Assembly: GCF_907164915.1 (NCBI RefSeq)
Contig: NC_061863.1
Location: 46,287,382 to 46,351,381 of the forward strand
Direction of reading: 5' to 3'
DNA: 64,000 bases
Source of the DNA: Impatiens glandulifera
Lineage: Eukaryota; Streptophyta; Magnoliopsida; Ericales; Balsaminaceae
In this document: one piece after another, positions 11,690 through 20,973 of the stretch
How the letters are laid out: every line of letters begins with the position of its first letter
Numbering within the stretch: position 1 is the first letter of the stretch
Notes under the pieces: generated by a model
Told to the model about the DNA's origin: nothing
The model's input: only the letters and a program-made list of their open reading frames with translations
Database searches by the model: none
Made by a program: the position numbers and the translations under genes

Positions 11690-11830
11690 TAATTAATTTA
11701 AATTTGTTTGGTTTGTCGAGTCGAGAGTTATTGTTAATTTAGATATATATATCTGAGAATAAATTGATACTTGAGTCGGATCGTGGGTTGACCCTCCCAT
11801 AATCTTGAAATGGTTAAAAATAAAATTAAA
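11690..11830 (+). repeat. Dispersed repeat related to the 15.5-kb Helitron candidate
   Basis: GTCGAGTCGAGAGTTATTGT, then AATTTAGATATAT and ATCGTGGGTTGACC, parallel 15571-15690 in the same orientation with many substitutions. Here the 3' hairpin and CTAG end are absent, so it is a 5' portion only. The minisatellite begins about 50 bases further on. Confidence 0.5.
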
Positions 11831-11886
11831 AATGATGTATGTATGTTTCGAACTTACAACTTAATAAAACAAATACAAATTTTTAA

Positions 11887-13470
11887 TCAAGTGTGATTGA
11901 GATGTGACGGAGAGATAAGAGGCTGGTAACAAATGAAAGTGGTTAAAAATATGAATCAAATATTTGATTAACCAAAGTGTGAGGTCACGAGGTTAAATGT
12001 CGATTGAGATTGGTGGTTGGTTTGCATATTGATAAGAGACATGTGAAAGTGTGATTGTGATGTGGTTTGCTGAGTGATAAGAAATCGGTAATAAAGGATC
12101 GTGAGGTCACGAGATTAGAGGACGATTGAGATTGGTGGTTGGTTTTCTAAAAGAGATAAGAGGCGTGTGAAAGTATTATTGAAATTAGCAGTTAGTTTGT
12201 TAAGGGATAAAAGACGTGTGAAAGTGTGATTGAGATTGGTGGTTAATTTGTCGAGAGATAAGAGGTGTATAAAAATTTGATTGATATTGGTGGTTGGTTT
12301 GTCGAGGGATAAGAGACATGCGAAAATATGATTGAGATTGGTGGTTAGTTTACTAAGTGATAGAGGCATGGGAAAGTCTGATTGATATGGATGGTTGGTT
12401 TACCGAGGGATAAGAGGCTGGTAACATTAGTTTGCCAATGGATAAGTGACTTAAAAAAGTGTGATGGGATGTGTTTTGCCAAGGAATAAGAGGCTGATAA
12501 TAAAGGATAGTGAGGTGACAAGATTAGAGGTCAATTGAGATTGGTGGTTAGTTTGCTGAGAGATAAGAGTTGTGTGAAAGTGTGATTGTGATTGTGATTG
12601 GTGGTTGAGTTGTCGATGAATAAGATGCGTGTAAAAGTGTTATTTGGATTCGTTGTTAGTTTGTCGAGAGATAAGAGGCTGGTAATATTATGATTGATGA
12701 CATGGTTTTCCAAGGGAAAAAGAGGTCGATAACAAAGGATCGTAAAGTCACGAGATTAGAGATCGATTGGGATTGGTGGTTGGTTTGTCGAGGGATTAGA
12801 GTCATGTAAGTATGAAAGTGTGAGGTTACTAGATGAGAGGTTGATTGAGATTGGTAATTATTTTACCGATGAATAAGAGGTCGGTAATATTGGAATTAGT
12901 GGTTAGTTTGATGAGGGATAAGAGGTCAATTCAGGTTGGTGGTTGATTATTTTTTCGAGAGATAAGAAAGATGTGTGAAAGTGTTATTGATATTGGTGGT
13001 TGGTTTTCTGAGAAATAAAAGAAGTGTGAAAGTGTGATGTCATGAGATTTATAGGTTTATTGGGATTAGTGATTGGTATGGCGAGAGATAAAAGGCGTGT
13101 GAAAGTAATGGGCAATGAGATTAGAGATCAATTAGAATTGGTGGTTTGTTTGTCGAGAGATAAGAGACCGATAATAATGGATCATAAAGTCACAAGATTA
13201 GAGGTCAATTGTGATTAGTAGTTGGTTTGTTGAGGAATTAGAAGAATGTGAAAGTATGAAGTCATTAGATGAGAGGTCGATGGGATTACTAGCTGGTTCT
13301 CCAAGGAATAAGAGGCCGACAAGATTGAGATTGGTGGTTGGTTTATTGAGGGATAAGAGACTGGTAAGAAAGGATTGTAAAATCACGAGATTAGAGGTCG
13401 ATTGTGATTGGTGGTTAAAAATATATGTGAATGAGATGTGAGGATAAAGAGATTGGTGATATGATGAGAT
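11887..13470 (+). repeat. Two-unit minisatellite (51-bp unit plus longer composite unit)
   Basis: A short unit, written GATTGAGATTGGTGGTTGG then TTTGTCGAGGGATAAGAGGC and GTGTGAAAGTGT, repeats at 51 bp; GGATAAGAG-like cores fall at about 12153, 12204, 12255 and 12306. It alternates with a longer module containing GGTAATAAAGGATCGTGAGG and TCACGAGATTAGAGGTC, seen near 12090, 12500, 12740, 13170 and 13380. Because 51 is divisible by three, artificial open frames with a 17-residue repeat appear on the minus strand. Units are degenerate, indicating an old array. It fills most of the space between the two LTP genes. Confidence 0.8.
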
Positions 13471-14029
13471 GATTAGTTTTCCAAAAGTGATGGTAAAAAA
13501 TGTTAATACTATTGAGATGGTTGAGTGCAACTGTGAGGTTATGAGATTAGTAATATGAGAGGTTTATTAGGTAAGAAAGGATATTGTTGGTTAACCGATA
13601 AATGAGAGTAAGAGGTCGAAGAGGAAGATATCGGTGCTGATGAGAAAATAAGTTATATGAATGTTTTCTTATCAAATTTGTTATATTTTATTATAAATAA
13701 TGAAAATAACGAAAAAAAAGAGAGAGAAGACAATCAATGGGCTATACCAACCATTGAAGCTCCCTCATATTCAGATCATATATGTTGACGACGCAGAGAA
13801 TAATGAAAATTATGATGATTATGACGACCATAAAGAAGTGAGTATGGTTTATTTCAACGTTGTAAATTTATTTTTTATTTATTTTTGCAACATAAGGATC
13901 CATTATGCTAGTTTTGAAAATAAAGCCATATATTATATCATAATTAATTAAGGAGAATAGATTACTAGCACAAGTGAACATCCATCTTACATAATGGAAC
14001 CAAATTATTATCATTTTACTTTAATATGG
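13471..14029. other. Intergenic DNA between minisatellite and LTP gene 2
   Basis: The last recognisable minisatellite fragments fade near 13.6 kb. An open frame at 13700-13951 has an Asp/Asn/Tyr-rich middle and no known domain, so it is not called. The right part would contain the 3' UTR of the minus-strand LTP gene. Confidence 0.5.
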
Positions 14030-14305
14030 CTAGCATGTCGGAGAAGGGACAGCGCAAATGCCAGCAATACGTTTAGCCTTGTCAATGTATGGTTTGTAGG
14101 CTGGGTTCTTCATGTAACCACAAAAGCATGGCTTCTGCTCCATCAGCTTCGCGCAACACTCTTTCGTCGGAGTTGCTGTGGGCGAGCTTATTGCTCCCAA
14201 ACAAGGACTCAACTCCATCGGGTTACACGTCACCGCCTCGGCCAATTCACCGGCCAAGGCTACCATTACCATCGCGGTCAACAAGATGGAGGAGAAGCTC
14301 TTCAT
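14030..14305 (-). CDS. Type 2 non-specific lipid transfer protein (nsLTP2), paralogue
   Basis: A 91-residue secreted precursor with a signal peptide of ~25 residues and a 7-kDa mature domain. The eight cysteines lie at 27, 35, 50, 51, 60, 62, 84 and 91. Spacing equals that of gene 1 except two residues fewer between the CxC motif and the seventh cysteine. The block CNPMELSPCLGAISS is identical in both proteins, while signal peptides and C-terminal loops differ. Single exon. It lies tail-to-tail with the plus-strand copy at 9193, so the pair arose by inverted duplication or later inversion. Role: apoplastic lipid binding; the ligand is unknown. Confidence 0.93.
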   Translation of the reverse strand: MKSFSSILLTAMVMVALAGELAEAVTCNPMELSPCLGAISSPTATPTKECCAKLMEQKPCFCGYMKNPAYKPYIDKAKRIAGICAVPSPTC

Positions 14306-14374
14306 TCTTAAATTCTACCGAGAGAGAGAGTTGTTTAATGAGAATGGGATGTTCAAATGGATGGTGAGCTACTT

Positions 14375-14382
14375 TATTTATA
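14375..14382 (-). promoter_or_regulatory. TATA box of LTP gene 2
   Basis: Minus-strand TATAAATA, 70 bases before the start codon. The following leader shares GCTCACCATCC and CCCATTCTCATT with the leader of gene 1. Confidence 0.75.
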
Positions 14383-14427
14383 GGAAAGGCTGAGGAGGGA
14401 GAGATCTATTTGATTCTTGTAATCTTG

Positions 14428-14456
14428 TAAAAGATTTTATCAAACGTCACTTTTCA
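14428..14456 (-). promoter_or_regulatory. Conserved LTP upstream block (copy 2)
   Basis: On the minus strand it reads AAAAGTGACGTTTGATAAAA followed by TCTTTTAC, matching 9071-9100 except for a few bases. Here the core is TGACG, a classic bZIP-type half site; in copy 1 it is TGACA. Confidence 0.5.
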
Positions 14457-14460
14457 AATA

Positions 14461-15530
14461 TTATATTATTATTTAAAACTTTTTATACCAACTTTCTTTA
14501 ACTCTCTTATTTAAACACTTACTTATTAAGACTTTTTAACATTTGAAAGTCAACAAATATAAATTAAATAAAATTTTCATAATATTACCATATCTATATT
14601 ATTGCTGTGACTTTATGAATTTATTTGTTGGAAAGTTTAATTGCTTAATATTTTTTTTCTTAATTTTTATACTACTTTAAAATACATTTGTCACGTTTTA
14701 CTTTTTAAATATACAAGTCTGCACAAAAAAAAAAATATTTTTTAACCAAAACTTTCATTTTAAAAGGAAAAAAAATAAAAGTAATTCTTATATATATAAT
14801 ATATTTCAATTTTTAATATTTTATTTATTTTTCATTATTATTAAAATTTATTTAATTTAGTTAGGTGATTTCACTTAAACTACAATTACATCAAAAACAA
14901 ATAAAAACTCTCAATATAATTTAAAATATGTATCATTTATGCCTTAAAACTAAAAATAATGAAGTATAAGTGATTGGATTTTTGATTGATTAAGATGATT
15001 GTATTATATCTTTCATAAATCGTGACCATAATATGAGTTATATATATTTATATATTGTTCCTACATTTTTTTAAGACTACCAAGTCTCTGTAACATTTAA
15101 AATAATTTGAGTTTTATGAATTAAATGAGAACTAGCATGACACCTACTGTCATTACCCCACTTTAACTCAAAACGCTTTCAGATGAAATTGAATTCGTAA
15201 CATTTTGTCTCTTAAGCCGACTCTTATCACTAAACTTAATTAATTGTTGCTGGCTTTTTAAAATTATTTGTTGTAGAGATAGATTGCATAAATTTCTATA
15301 TTTGTTCTTATCTTTCATTCCACTTTAAAATATATTTGTCACATTTTTATTTTTTACGTTAAAAAATTAAGTTTTGTGCAATGAATATATCATTTTTTAA
15401 TCTTAATATTCATTTTAAAAGAGGAAAAGATAAAATATTACTTTTAACTCAAATTATTTTATAAAATCAACACCAAATTTGATGAACGCGCGACATTTTA
15501 ACAATATAAGTTCAACTTTTTAACTAACTA
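14461..15530. other. AT-rich intergenic DNA
   Basis: No gene is supported. It contains the SINE-like dispersed repeat at 15132-15254. The rest is AT-rich sequence without visible structure. Confidence 0.55.
15132..15254 (-). repeat. Dispersed tRNA-promoter-bearing repeat, copy 1
   Basis: On the minus strand it reads AGTGATAAGAGTCGGC (A-box-like), then GTTACGAATTCAATTTCATC (B-box-like), then GAAAGCGTTTTGAGTTAAAG, and ends GTGTCATGCTAG. Related copies lie at 22203-22300 and 43516-43690. The head resembles a SINE, but the CTAG terminus is Helitron-like, so the class is open. Confidence 0.5.
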
Positions 15531-15531
15531 A

Positions 15532-15769
15532 TTTATATATATAATGATGCTTAATTTTTAAAGTGTCCGGATTGTCGGGTCGAGAGTTGTGGTTAATTTG
15601 GATATATCTGTGAGAGTAAATGGATACTTGGATTGGATTGTGGGTTGATCCGCTCATACATTTTAAACTGTTAAAAATAAAATTTAAAATGCTATAGGTA
15701 TTTTTACCGTAATATTTTTTCACGATTTTTTATATTATTACTCGTGCAAATACACGGGATATATGCTAG
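15532..15769 (+). mobile_element. Short non-autonomous Helitron candidate
   Basis: The 3' end shows a 6-bp hairpin, CTCGTG/CACGGG with a CAAATA loop (15741-15758, one G-T pair), then eight bases and CTAG at 15766-15769, with T after it. This is the classical Helitron 3' terminus inserted between A and T. The 5' end reads TTTATATATATAATGATGC; a canonical end would begin TC, so one base is changed or the end is slightly misplaced. The 238-bp body has no coding sequence. A related body fragment lies at 11690-11830. Confidence 0.6.
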
Positions 15770-15989
15770 TTCTTCATTATGATATTTAATGTATTTTAAT
15801 TCATTGTAATTAAATTTACACATTCAATTGTATAGTTACAATAATCTGCCTAATGATCTTTTATTAGAATTAAATAAAATATGGTTCATGCAGTTTATAT
15901 TTATACAAATAAGCTCTTAGAAATATTTGATGGCAATAACTCTATAATTAAGACTTATTATCTTTAGAGATTTCTAAGTTTTTTTCTTC

Positions 15990-17120
15990 TATTAAAAACT
16001 TGCACCATTGAGAGTTAAGGAAGATAAAAGGTTTAGAAGAATCTCTAAGAAGTTTTGAATGTTGTGTTAAAGACGTCGTTCGTGAGAGAAATGCTAAGGT
16101 TCATCGTCGATTATCAAGAGACAGATAAGACAATGGTTAGAGTTAAGTGCTCGATCCAATCACGCTTCTGCTATTTTATTTAATATTCATAAAAATTTTC
16201 TGAAATCATTAAATCAATTTTAATTTGAAAATATTTCTGACAGTATCATCTGGAGTTACATATCAATCATGTAAAAAAGTTACATTGAACATTCTTTATT
16301 TACCGTTGGCGATGGTTCACCAATTCATTTTTGGGAGAACGCATGATGTGTGGTAAGTGTTTTACAGTTGCATTCTCTGTTCTTGCCTTTATTGTTATTT
16401 GTGAAGATGTCACAGTCAAGGACATGTATGACCATCGTTTTCAAAGTTCTGTTCATCGTATTAGATATAGAAGAAGGTTATCGTCTAAAGAAAGTTCTTC
16501 TCACAATAGGTTGTTATTTTTAATGACCAAAAAATGGGTATTTCCGTTAAACCAAGATGTGATGTGATAGACGAATATTGATAAGCTTAATGTGTGACAT
16601 TGTTATTCTCTTTTCGATAGAGTTGTTTCAATTGTGTTTTGTTGGGAGAAATTATGAGAGTTTAGGATTCCCACTAATATTTCTTTTTCGTGTGGAGTGC
16701 AATCCATGACGATATTTCAACTGATGATAAATACATGCGCAAATAACTTATAATGGTGAGTCAGTGTCGTTTGTGCCTCAAGGAGTGGAGACAATCCCTC
16801 ATCTTATTTATATTGCAAGGGTATTGTTGGTATTTGGAGTCTGCTATAGAGAATTACTAGTATGAATTGGGTTATGTCATAAAACATTGGTGAGTGTTGA
16901 GAATAATTGATTGAGATGGTTAAATTTGAAGGTCAAAGACAATGGAGCTATATTCATATTTGTGTGTGGATAATTTGGTTGGAGAGGAATCGTAAAAAAA
17001 TTTCAACAATCTCAAACGCCCGTTACGAATTCTTTACAATGTTATCATCTTTACATTATATGAGGTTCAATCTATGAAACCGACAGATTAGATCCGAGAT
17101 TTCATTGTCATTTTGGAGTA
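15990..17120 (+). mobile_element. LINE (L1-type) 3' remnant with zf-RVT region
   Basis: In broken plus-strand frames the sequence matches the C-terminal part of a plant L1 reverse transcriptase. It has a GDG..IHFWEN stretch at ~16308-16345, a zinc-binding-like CRLCLKEW with following Ile/Leu-rich residues at ~16765-16830, and IIWLERNRKK at ~16970-17000. Stops and frameshifts are frequent and no endonuclease or catalytic YADD part remains. The 78-codon open frame at 16331-16567 is inside this remnant and is not an independent gene. Confidence 0.65.
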
Positions 17121-17454
17121 TCTTCGTATGCATTAATTTTTATTTATTTGTTTGATTTCTCTCCATAATTGTTATGATTTTATTTTATGTTTAAACGACT
17201 ATTCATTTTATAATATTATTGCATTAACTATGTAAAAAATATATAACTTGAATAGTTTGTGCTAAATTTTTAATAAAAAAAATGTAAATGTATATAAAAG
17301 ATAAAAAGAAACACTAAAAAATGAGAAACTGAAAATGATATATATGAAATAAATTTGCAGTATAATTTGCCCTTCATTTGTACTATTAAAAGCCACCAAT
17401 AGAATCAAATAGTAAACCGTGGAGGAAAATTAACATAGTGCATGTTGTAATTGA
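17121..17454. other. Intergenic, probable 3' UTR of KCS gene
   Basis: AT-rich sequence without other signals; the stretch next to 17455 is expected to hold the 3' UTR of the minus-strand KCS gene. Confidence 0.45.
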
Positions 17455-19343
17455 TCAAGAAGAAATTATGGAAGCAACTCTAGACACTTGAACTGGAAAG
17501 TCGTGGATCTCATCTATCCAAGGGTTCTTCTCCTTGACCGGATGGATTGTCCTCAAAGCAAACCAGACAGCACTATTGAACTTGAATCCCGAACCAAATG
17601 CCATTTGCCAAGTGCGATCGCCTCTATTCATCCTCCCCTTAGCCTCCAAGTACGCCAACTCGTACCACAACGAACTGCTAGACGTGTTTCCAAACCTATA
17701 TAGGGTCATCCTCGAAGGCTCCATGTGCCATTCCGATAGCTTCAGGTTCTTCTCTAGCTCGTCCAGCACAGCCCTTCCACCAGTGTGAATGCAGAAATGC
17801 TCGAAAGCCAACTTAAAGTCGGGAACGTAAGGCCTAATCTTCACCTTGAAGACTTTCTTAGCCACCAGCTTGAGGAAGAACAAGAGCTGCTCGGACATCG
17901 AAAAGACCAAAGGACCTAGAGTGGTGATATTAGTCTTCAAGGCCTCTCCGGCAACAATTATTAGGTCTTTTGATAGGGCAACTCCCACTCTCTTGTTTTC
18001 GTCCTCTTTATGGGATATGCAGCCGTAACACTTGTCATCCGCCCCCATGTGGGTGCGGACGGTGTGGATGAGCTGATACTTGGATCGACGACGATCGGAA
18101 GACTTGTTCGATAGTAGAATGGCAGCTCCGCCCATGCGAAAGAGGCAATTTGAGACGAGCATAGACTTGTCGTTGCCAAAGTACCCATTAAGGGTAATGT
18201 TCTCCATGCTAACCACTAGGGCATAAGAATTTGGATTCACCTATGAGTTGAGAATTGTTAAAACTAAAATATTATGACAAATGTTATAATCACTCAACCT
18301 ATTTAATAAAACAAATAAGATATTATTATTGTTTAAAAGCATAAAATGATCTAGTAGCTAGAGTAGTTTAGAGTAAAAACTTAAGATTTTTATTTTTTCA
18401 TGGGTTTTAAAATCACCACAATCCCTTTTATTATCAATTTTTTTTTAGTAGTCAAAAGTTACGTTTGTCTATTGACTAGGGCAGCCCAAAATTAGGGGCG
18501 GCCCTGATCATGATCCTCACTTAAATACTCATGTTTAATTATTTTTATGACAAATTTTAGATCTCGTGAAGTAATAGAAGTGTCAAAAAAGTAATTTTTC
18601 AAAAAACAGACATAATGCTATTCGGGTCATAGCCCGAGTGTCCAAAATATTGTATATATATCAATAACGATGGAAGTACCGTCGTTATTGATCGCTGGCA
18701 GTCCGAAAAAGTTTTGTGAAAATAATTATCCTGAATGGATCTCAAATCCTAACTCCGCTCTGCTCACTCAAGTTTAATAAAATAAAATAAAATAATAATG
18801 AACCTGTAAAAGTTGGTTAGCGAGGTCTATGGAAATAAGGCTAGCGCTGCATCCCATTCCACCAAGGTTATAGCTCAAAATGTTTTCTCTCATCTTGTAA
18901 TGGTTCACCACCATGGCCGACAAAGACGGCGTAGGATTAAACAAGCTGCAGTTAACTATCACAATTCCAATATCTTTAGCCTTCACCTTCGTCTTCTCCA
19001 AGAGCTCGTTGATCGCACCAAACATGACCTCCTCCGCCTCCTTCCGAGCCTCCGCCATGCACGGGTTCGGTGGAACCTGGAGAACCGCAGGAGGGAAATA
19101 GGTCTTTTGACCTAAGCCGGATATTTCAAGAATCTTCTTTAGAAACACCAAGTTCTCTTCTGTGAACAAACCGGTCTGTGCAGACCGTTCCATGAAAAGC
19201 TCTCGGGTCACTATTCTGTCTGGTCCGGGTTTGTAACATGAGAAATCCACTAAATAGATCTTTCTGGGTCGAGTCGTGAAGTATAAGGTGGTTGCAATGA
19301 AGATCAATATTAAGGTGCAGCAAAGGATGATGTTGGTTATCAT
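17455..19343 (-). CDS. KCS: 3-ketoacyl-CoA synthase (very-long-chain fatty acid elongase)
   Basis: Two exons: 19343-18804 and 18240-17455, with a GT..AG intron in phase 0; product 441 residues. KCS enzymes condense malonyl-CoA with acyl-CoA in the ER as the first, chain-length-setting step of elongation, feeding waxes, suberin and seed or membrane lipids. One hydrophobic segment spans residues ~4-22. The FAE1/type III domain follows, with catalytic Cys165 in GGMGCSA, His332 in [10 protein letters not shown] and Asn365 in [15 protein letters not shown]; all are intact. [17 protein letters not shown] is typical of the family. It is shorter than the usual ~490-520 residues because the N-terminus is short and has one rather than two membrane spans. 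The subfamily cannot be fixed by eye. Confidence 0.93.
18241..18803 (-). other. KCS intron with hairpin and hAT-end fragment
   Basis: This intron separates the two KCS exons. At 18660-18692 there is a near-perfect inverted repeat: arms ATCAATAACGA.GG of 14 bases with one mismatch and a 5-base loop. Near 18494-18505 lies GGGGCGGCCCTG, matching one end of the hAT MITE at 6691-6949. Both suggest old MITE debris in the intron. Confidence 0.55.
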
Positions 19344-19412
19344 GTTGAACTTGAAAGAGAGAAGGCAAAATGGAAAAAGAGTTTATAGAATCTATGTAGA
19401 AAAATGTAAAAT

Positions 19413-19427
19413 GTATTTATTATAGAG
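19413..19427 (-). promoter_or_regulatory. Possible TATA box of the KCS gene
   Basis: The minus strand reads TATAATAAATAC about 75 bases before the ATG at 19343. It is a plausible but not unique AT-rich candidate. Confidence 0.35.
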
Positions 19428-19430
19428 AAG

Positions 19431-20172
19431 AGTGAATTGACTATAAAGAAAGATAACGTGAGAAAGTACAAAGTCAAAATTAGTAAAAAATAAAATTAAG
19501 GATAAACAATTTAGTGTTGAAATTTTGACATTTCCTGTTAGAATTTTCACATTAGATCTTTTAAAATAAGAAAGTTTTATATCTTTCTGATTTTGATTAA
19601 TTGTAACCATTAATTATTCTTGTCATAATTAATTTGTATTCACAACTAAATTGAAAATCTTTATTTACCGGACCTCAATTCAATGATATCTAATGAATCA
19701 TAGTCTATTGTTCAAAGAAAAATTGATAGTGAGTCATTTTTCACATGAAAATTTAATTTAAATTTATAAAAGTAGTAAAAATATTTTTAATATTTTAATT
19801 GAATGGTTAAAGAAATATATTAAAAACATTTTTAATAAAAAAAACTAAGAAAAAAACCCAAAACATGGGAAATGAGAGTTATTAATTACTTTTCATCATT
19901 TTTTTTGACAAAAACAAATATTTAGGTAGGAAATATAGGAGGGTCAAAGAAAGAGAAGCCGTTTCAAAGATAAAGTTCCTTTTGGAGACCTCTAATGGAT
20001 CAAGAACAGCCACGTTATTCCAATCTCTCATTATAAAACCGGTTTGTTTCCTTGTATTTATTTGCTTATGTTGCGGCCTAACTGTCATACATATACATGA
20101 AAAAACAAACAAAACCTTAAATATTCTTATTCCAACATTCATTTGAGTTGATAACAAATATTATTATTATTA
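19431..20172. other. Intergenic between KCS promoter and next gene's 3' end
   Basis: AT-rich region. The frame at 19882-20157 lies just downstream of the stop codon of the neighbouring minus-strand gene and is most likely its 3' UTR. The frame at 19392-19610 lies in the KCS promoter. Neither resembles a protein family. Confidence 0.5.
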
Positions 20173-20973
20173 TCAAACCACCACCTTCAAAGCAACTACC
20201 GGATCTTGCCATGATATTTTTCTCTTAATTCGCTTTCCAGCATTCATACTGCACAAAGCCAACTTTTGATCTTCATCCGCCGTTTCATTCATCATCAGAG
20301 GCCGGAAACCATCATCATCATGATCTTCTCTCTGCAACAATACCCAACATTACATCACTTTGATTCATATTTCATGAATCATGACCATCATTATAAAAAT
20401 ATTACCGCTATCTGATTCAGGTCAAAAACTGGAGGAGGAGGAGCTCGGCTAACTTCTTCCCCCTTATTCAAATCTAGAATATGTTCCTTCTTAATTGCTT
20501 CACAAACCACCCTCCTCCTCTTCTTCTCATTTGGGATTCTTTTCTTCCTTCTTAGAACAAGAAGCTGTTTGTGTCGTCTCCTCAGAAACCTGTATTCCCA
20601 TGACCAAAATCATCATCACATACCCTACAAATTAATCCATCATCATCATGATCTATCAATCACTACCTTATTTCAGCCAACAACACCGATTTGTGATGTT
20701 TTGTATTCTCAAATCTGTTCTTGATGGCTTCAGTTTCCTGCAAATCAATGAAACCCATAAATCCTTCAAGAATCAATCAAAAGATACAACAGGGTTCTTT
20801 AAAACCAATGAGTATAAATCCTGAAACAGAAAATCAAAAGAACCCTAGATCTATGCTAAAAAGATTACCTTTTGGAGGTCTTGATATTCCTGCATAAGAA
20901 CTCGATGCTTGATCATGGTATTGGGATTCTCATTGACTCGGTATGGAGAAGGATTGAAGGAAACCCCTTTCAT
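20173..20973 (-). CDS. Small basic coiled-coil plant protein of unknown function
   Basis: Four exons read from splice signals: 20973-20869, 20737-20667, 20589-20406 and 20331-20173; all junctions are GT..AG and the frame is continuous, giving 172 residues. Residues ~20-60 (HRVLMQEYQDLQK to LLAEIRFLRRR) are amphipathic and probably a coiled coil. Then comes a strongly basic stretch, residues ~59-88, with FLRRRHKQLLVLRRKKR and NEKKRRR, likely a nuclear localisation signal. A short PPPPVFDLNQIA motif sits at ~109-120. The C-terminus, KRIKRKISWQDPVVALKVVV, is again basic. No catalytic motif is visible. The layout resembles uncharacterised plant proteins, but I cannot name the family. The exon structure and lack of stops argue that it is real. 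Confidence 0.75.

Noticed and set aside
11887..13470. CRISPR-like array
   Set aside because: Units are adjacent and degenerate without unique spacers, and the genome is a plant's.
12115..13530. Minus-strand open frames with a repeated LLSLDKLTTN-type peptide
   Set aside because: They follow the 51-bp minisatellite unit, shift between frames, and have no promoter, splice or family support.
16331..16567. 78-codon frame with a hydrophobic start, looking like a small secreted protein
   Set aside because: It lies in another frame of the LINE zf-RVT remnant; flanking LINE homology explains the sequence.
18774..18803. KCS exon 1 extended to the stop at 18774
   Set aside because: The family sequence ends at DLANQLLQ with a GT donor after it and exon 2 continues in phase; the extra nine residues are intron.
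19882..20157. Minus-strand 91-codon frame with a signal-peptide-like start
   Set aside because: It lies just downstream of the stop of the four-exon gene and has no family; most likely 3' UTR.
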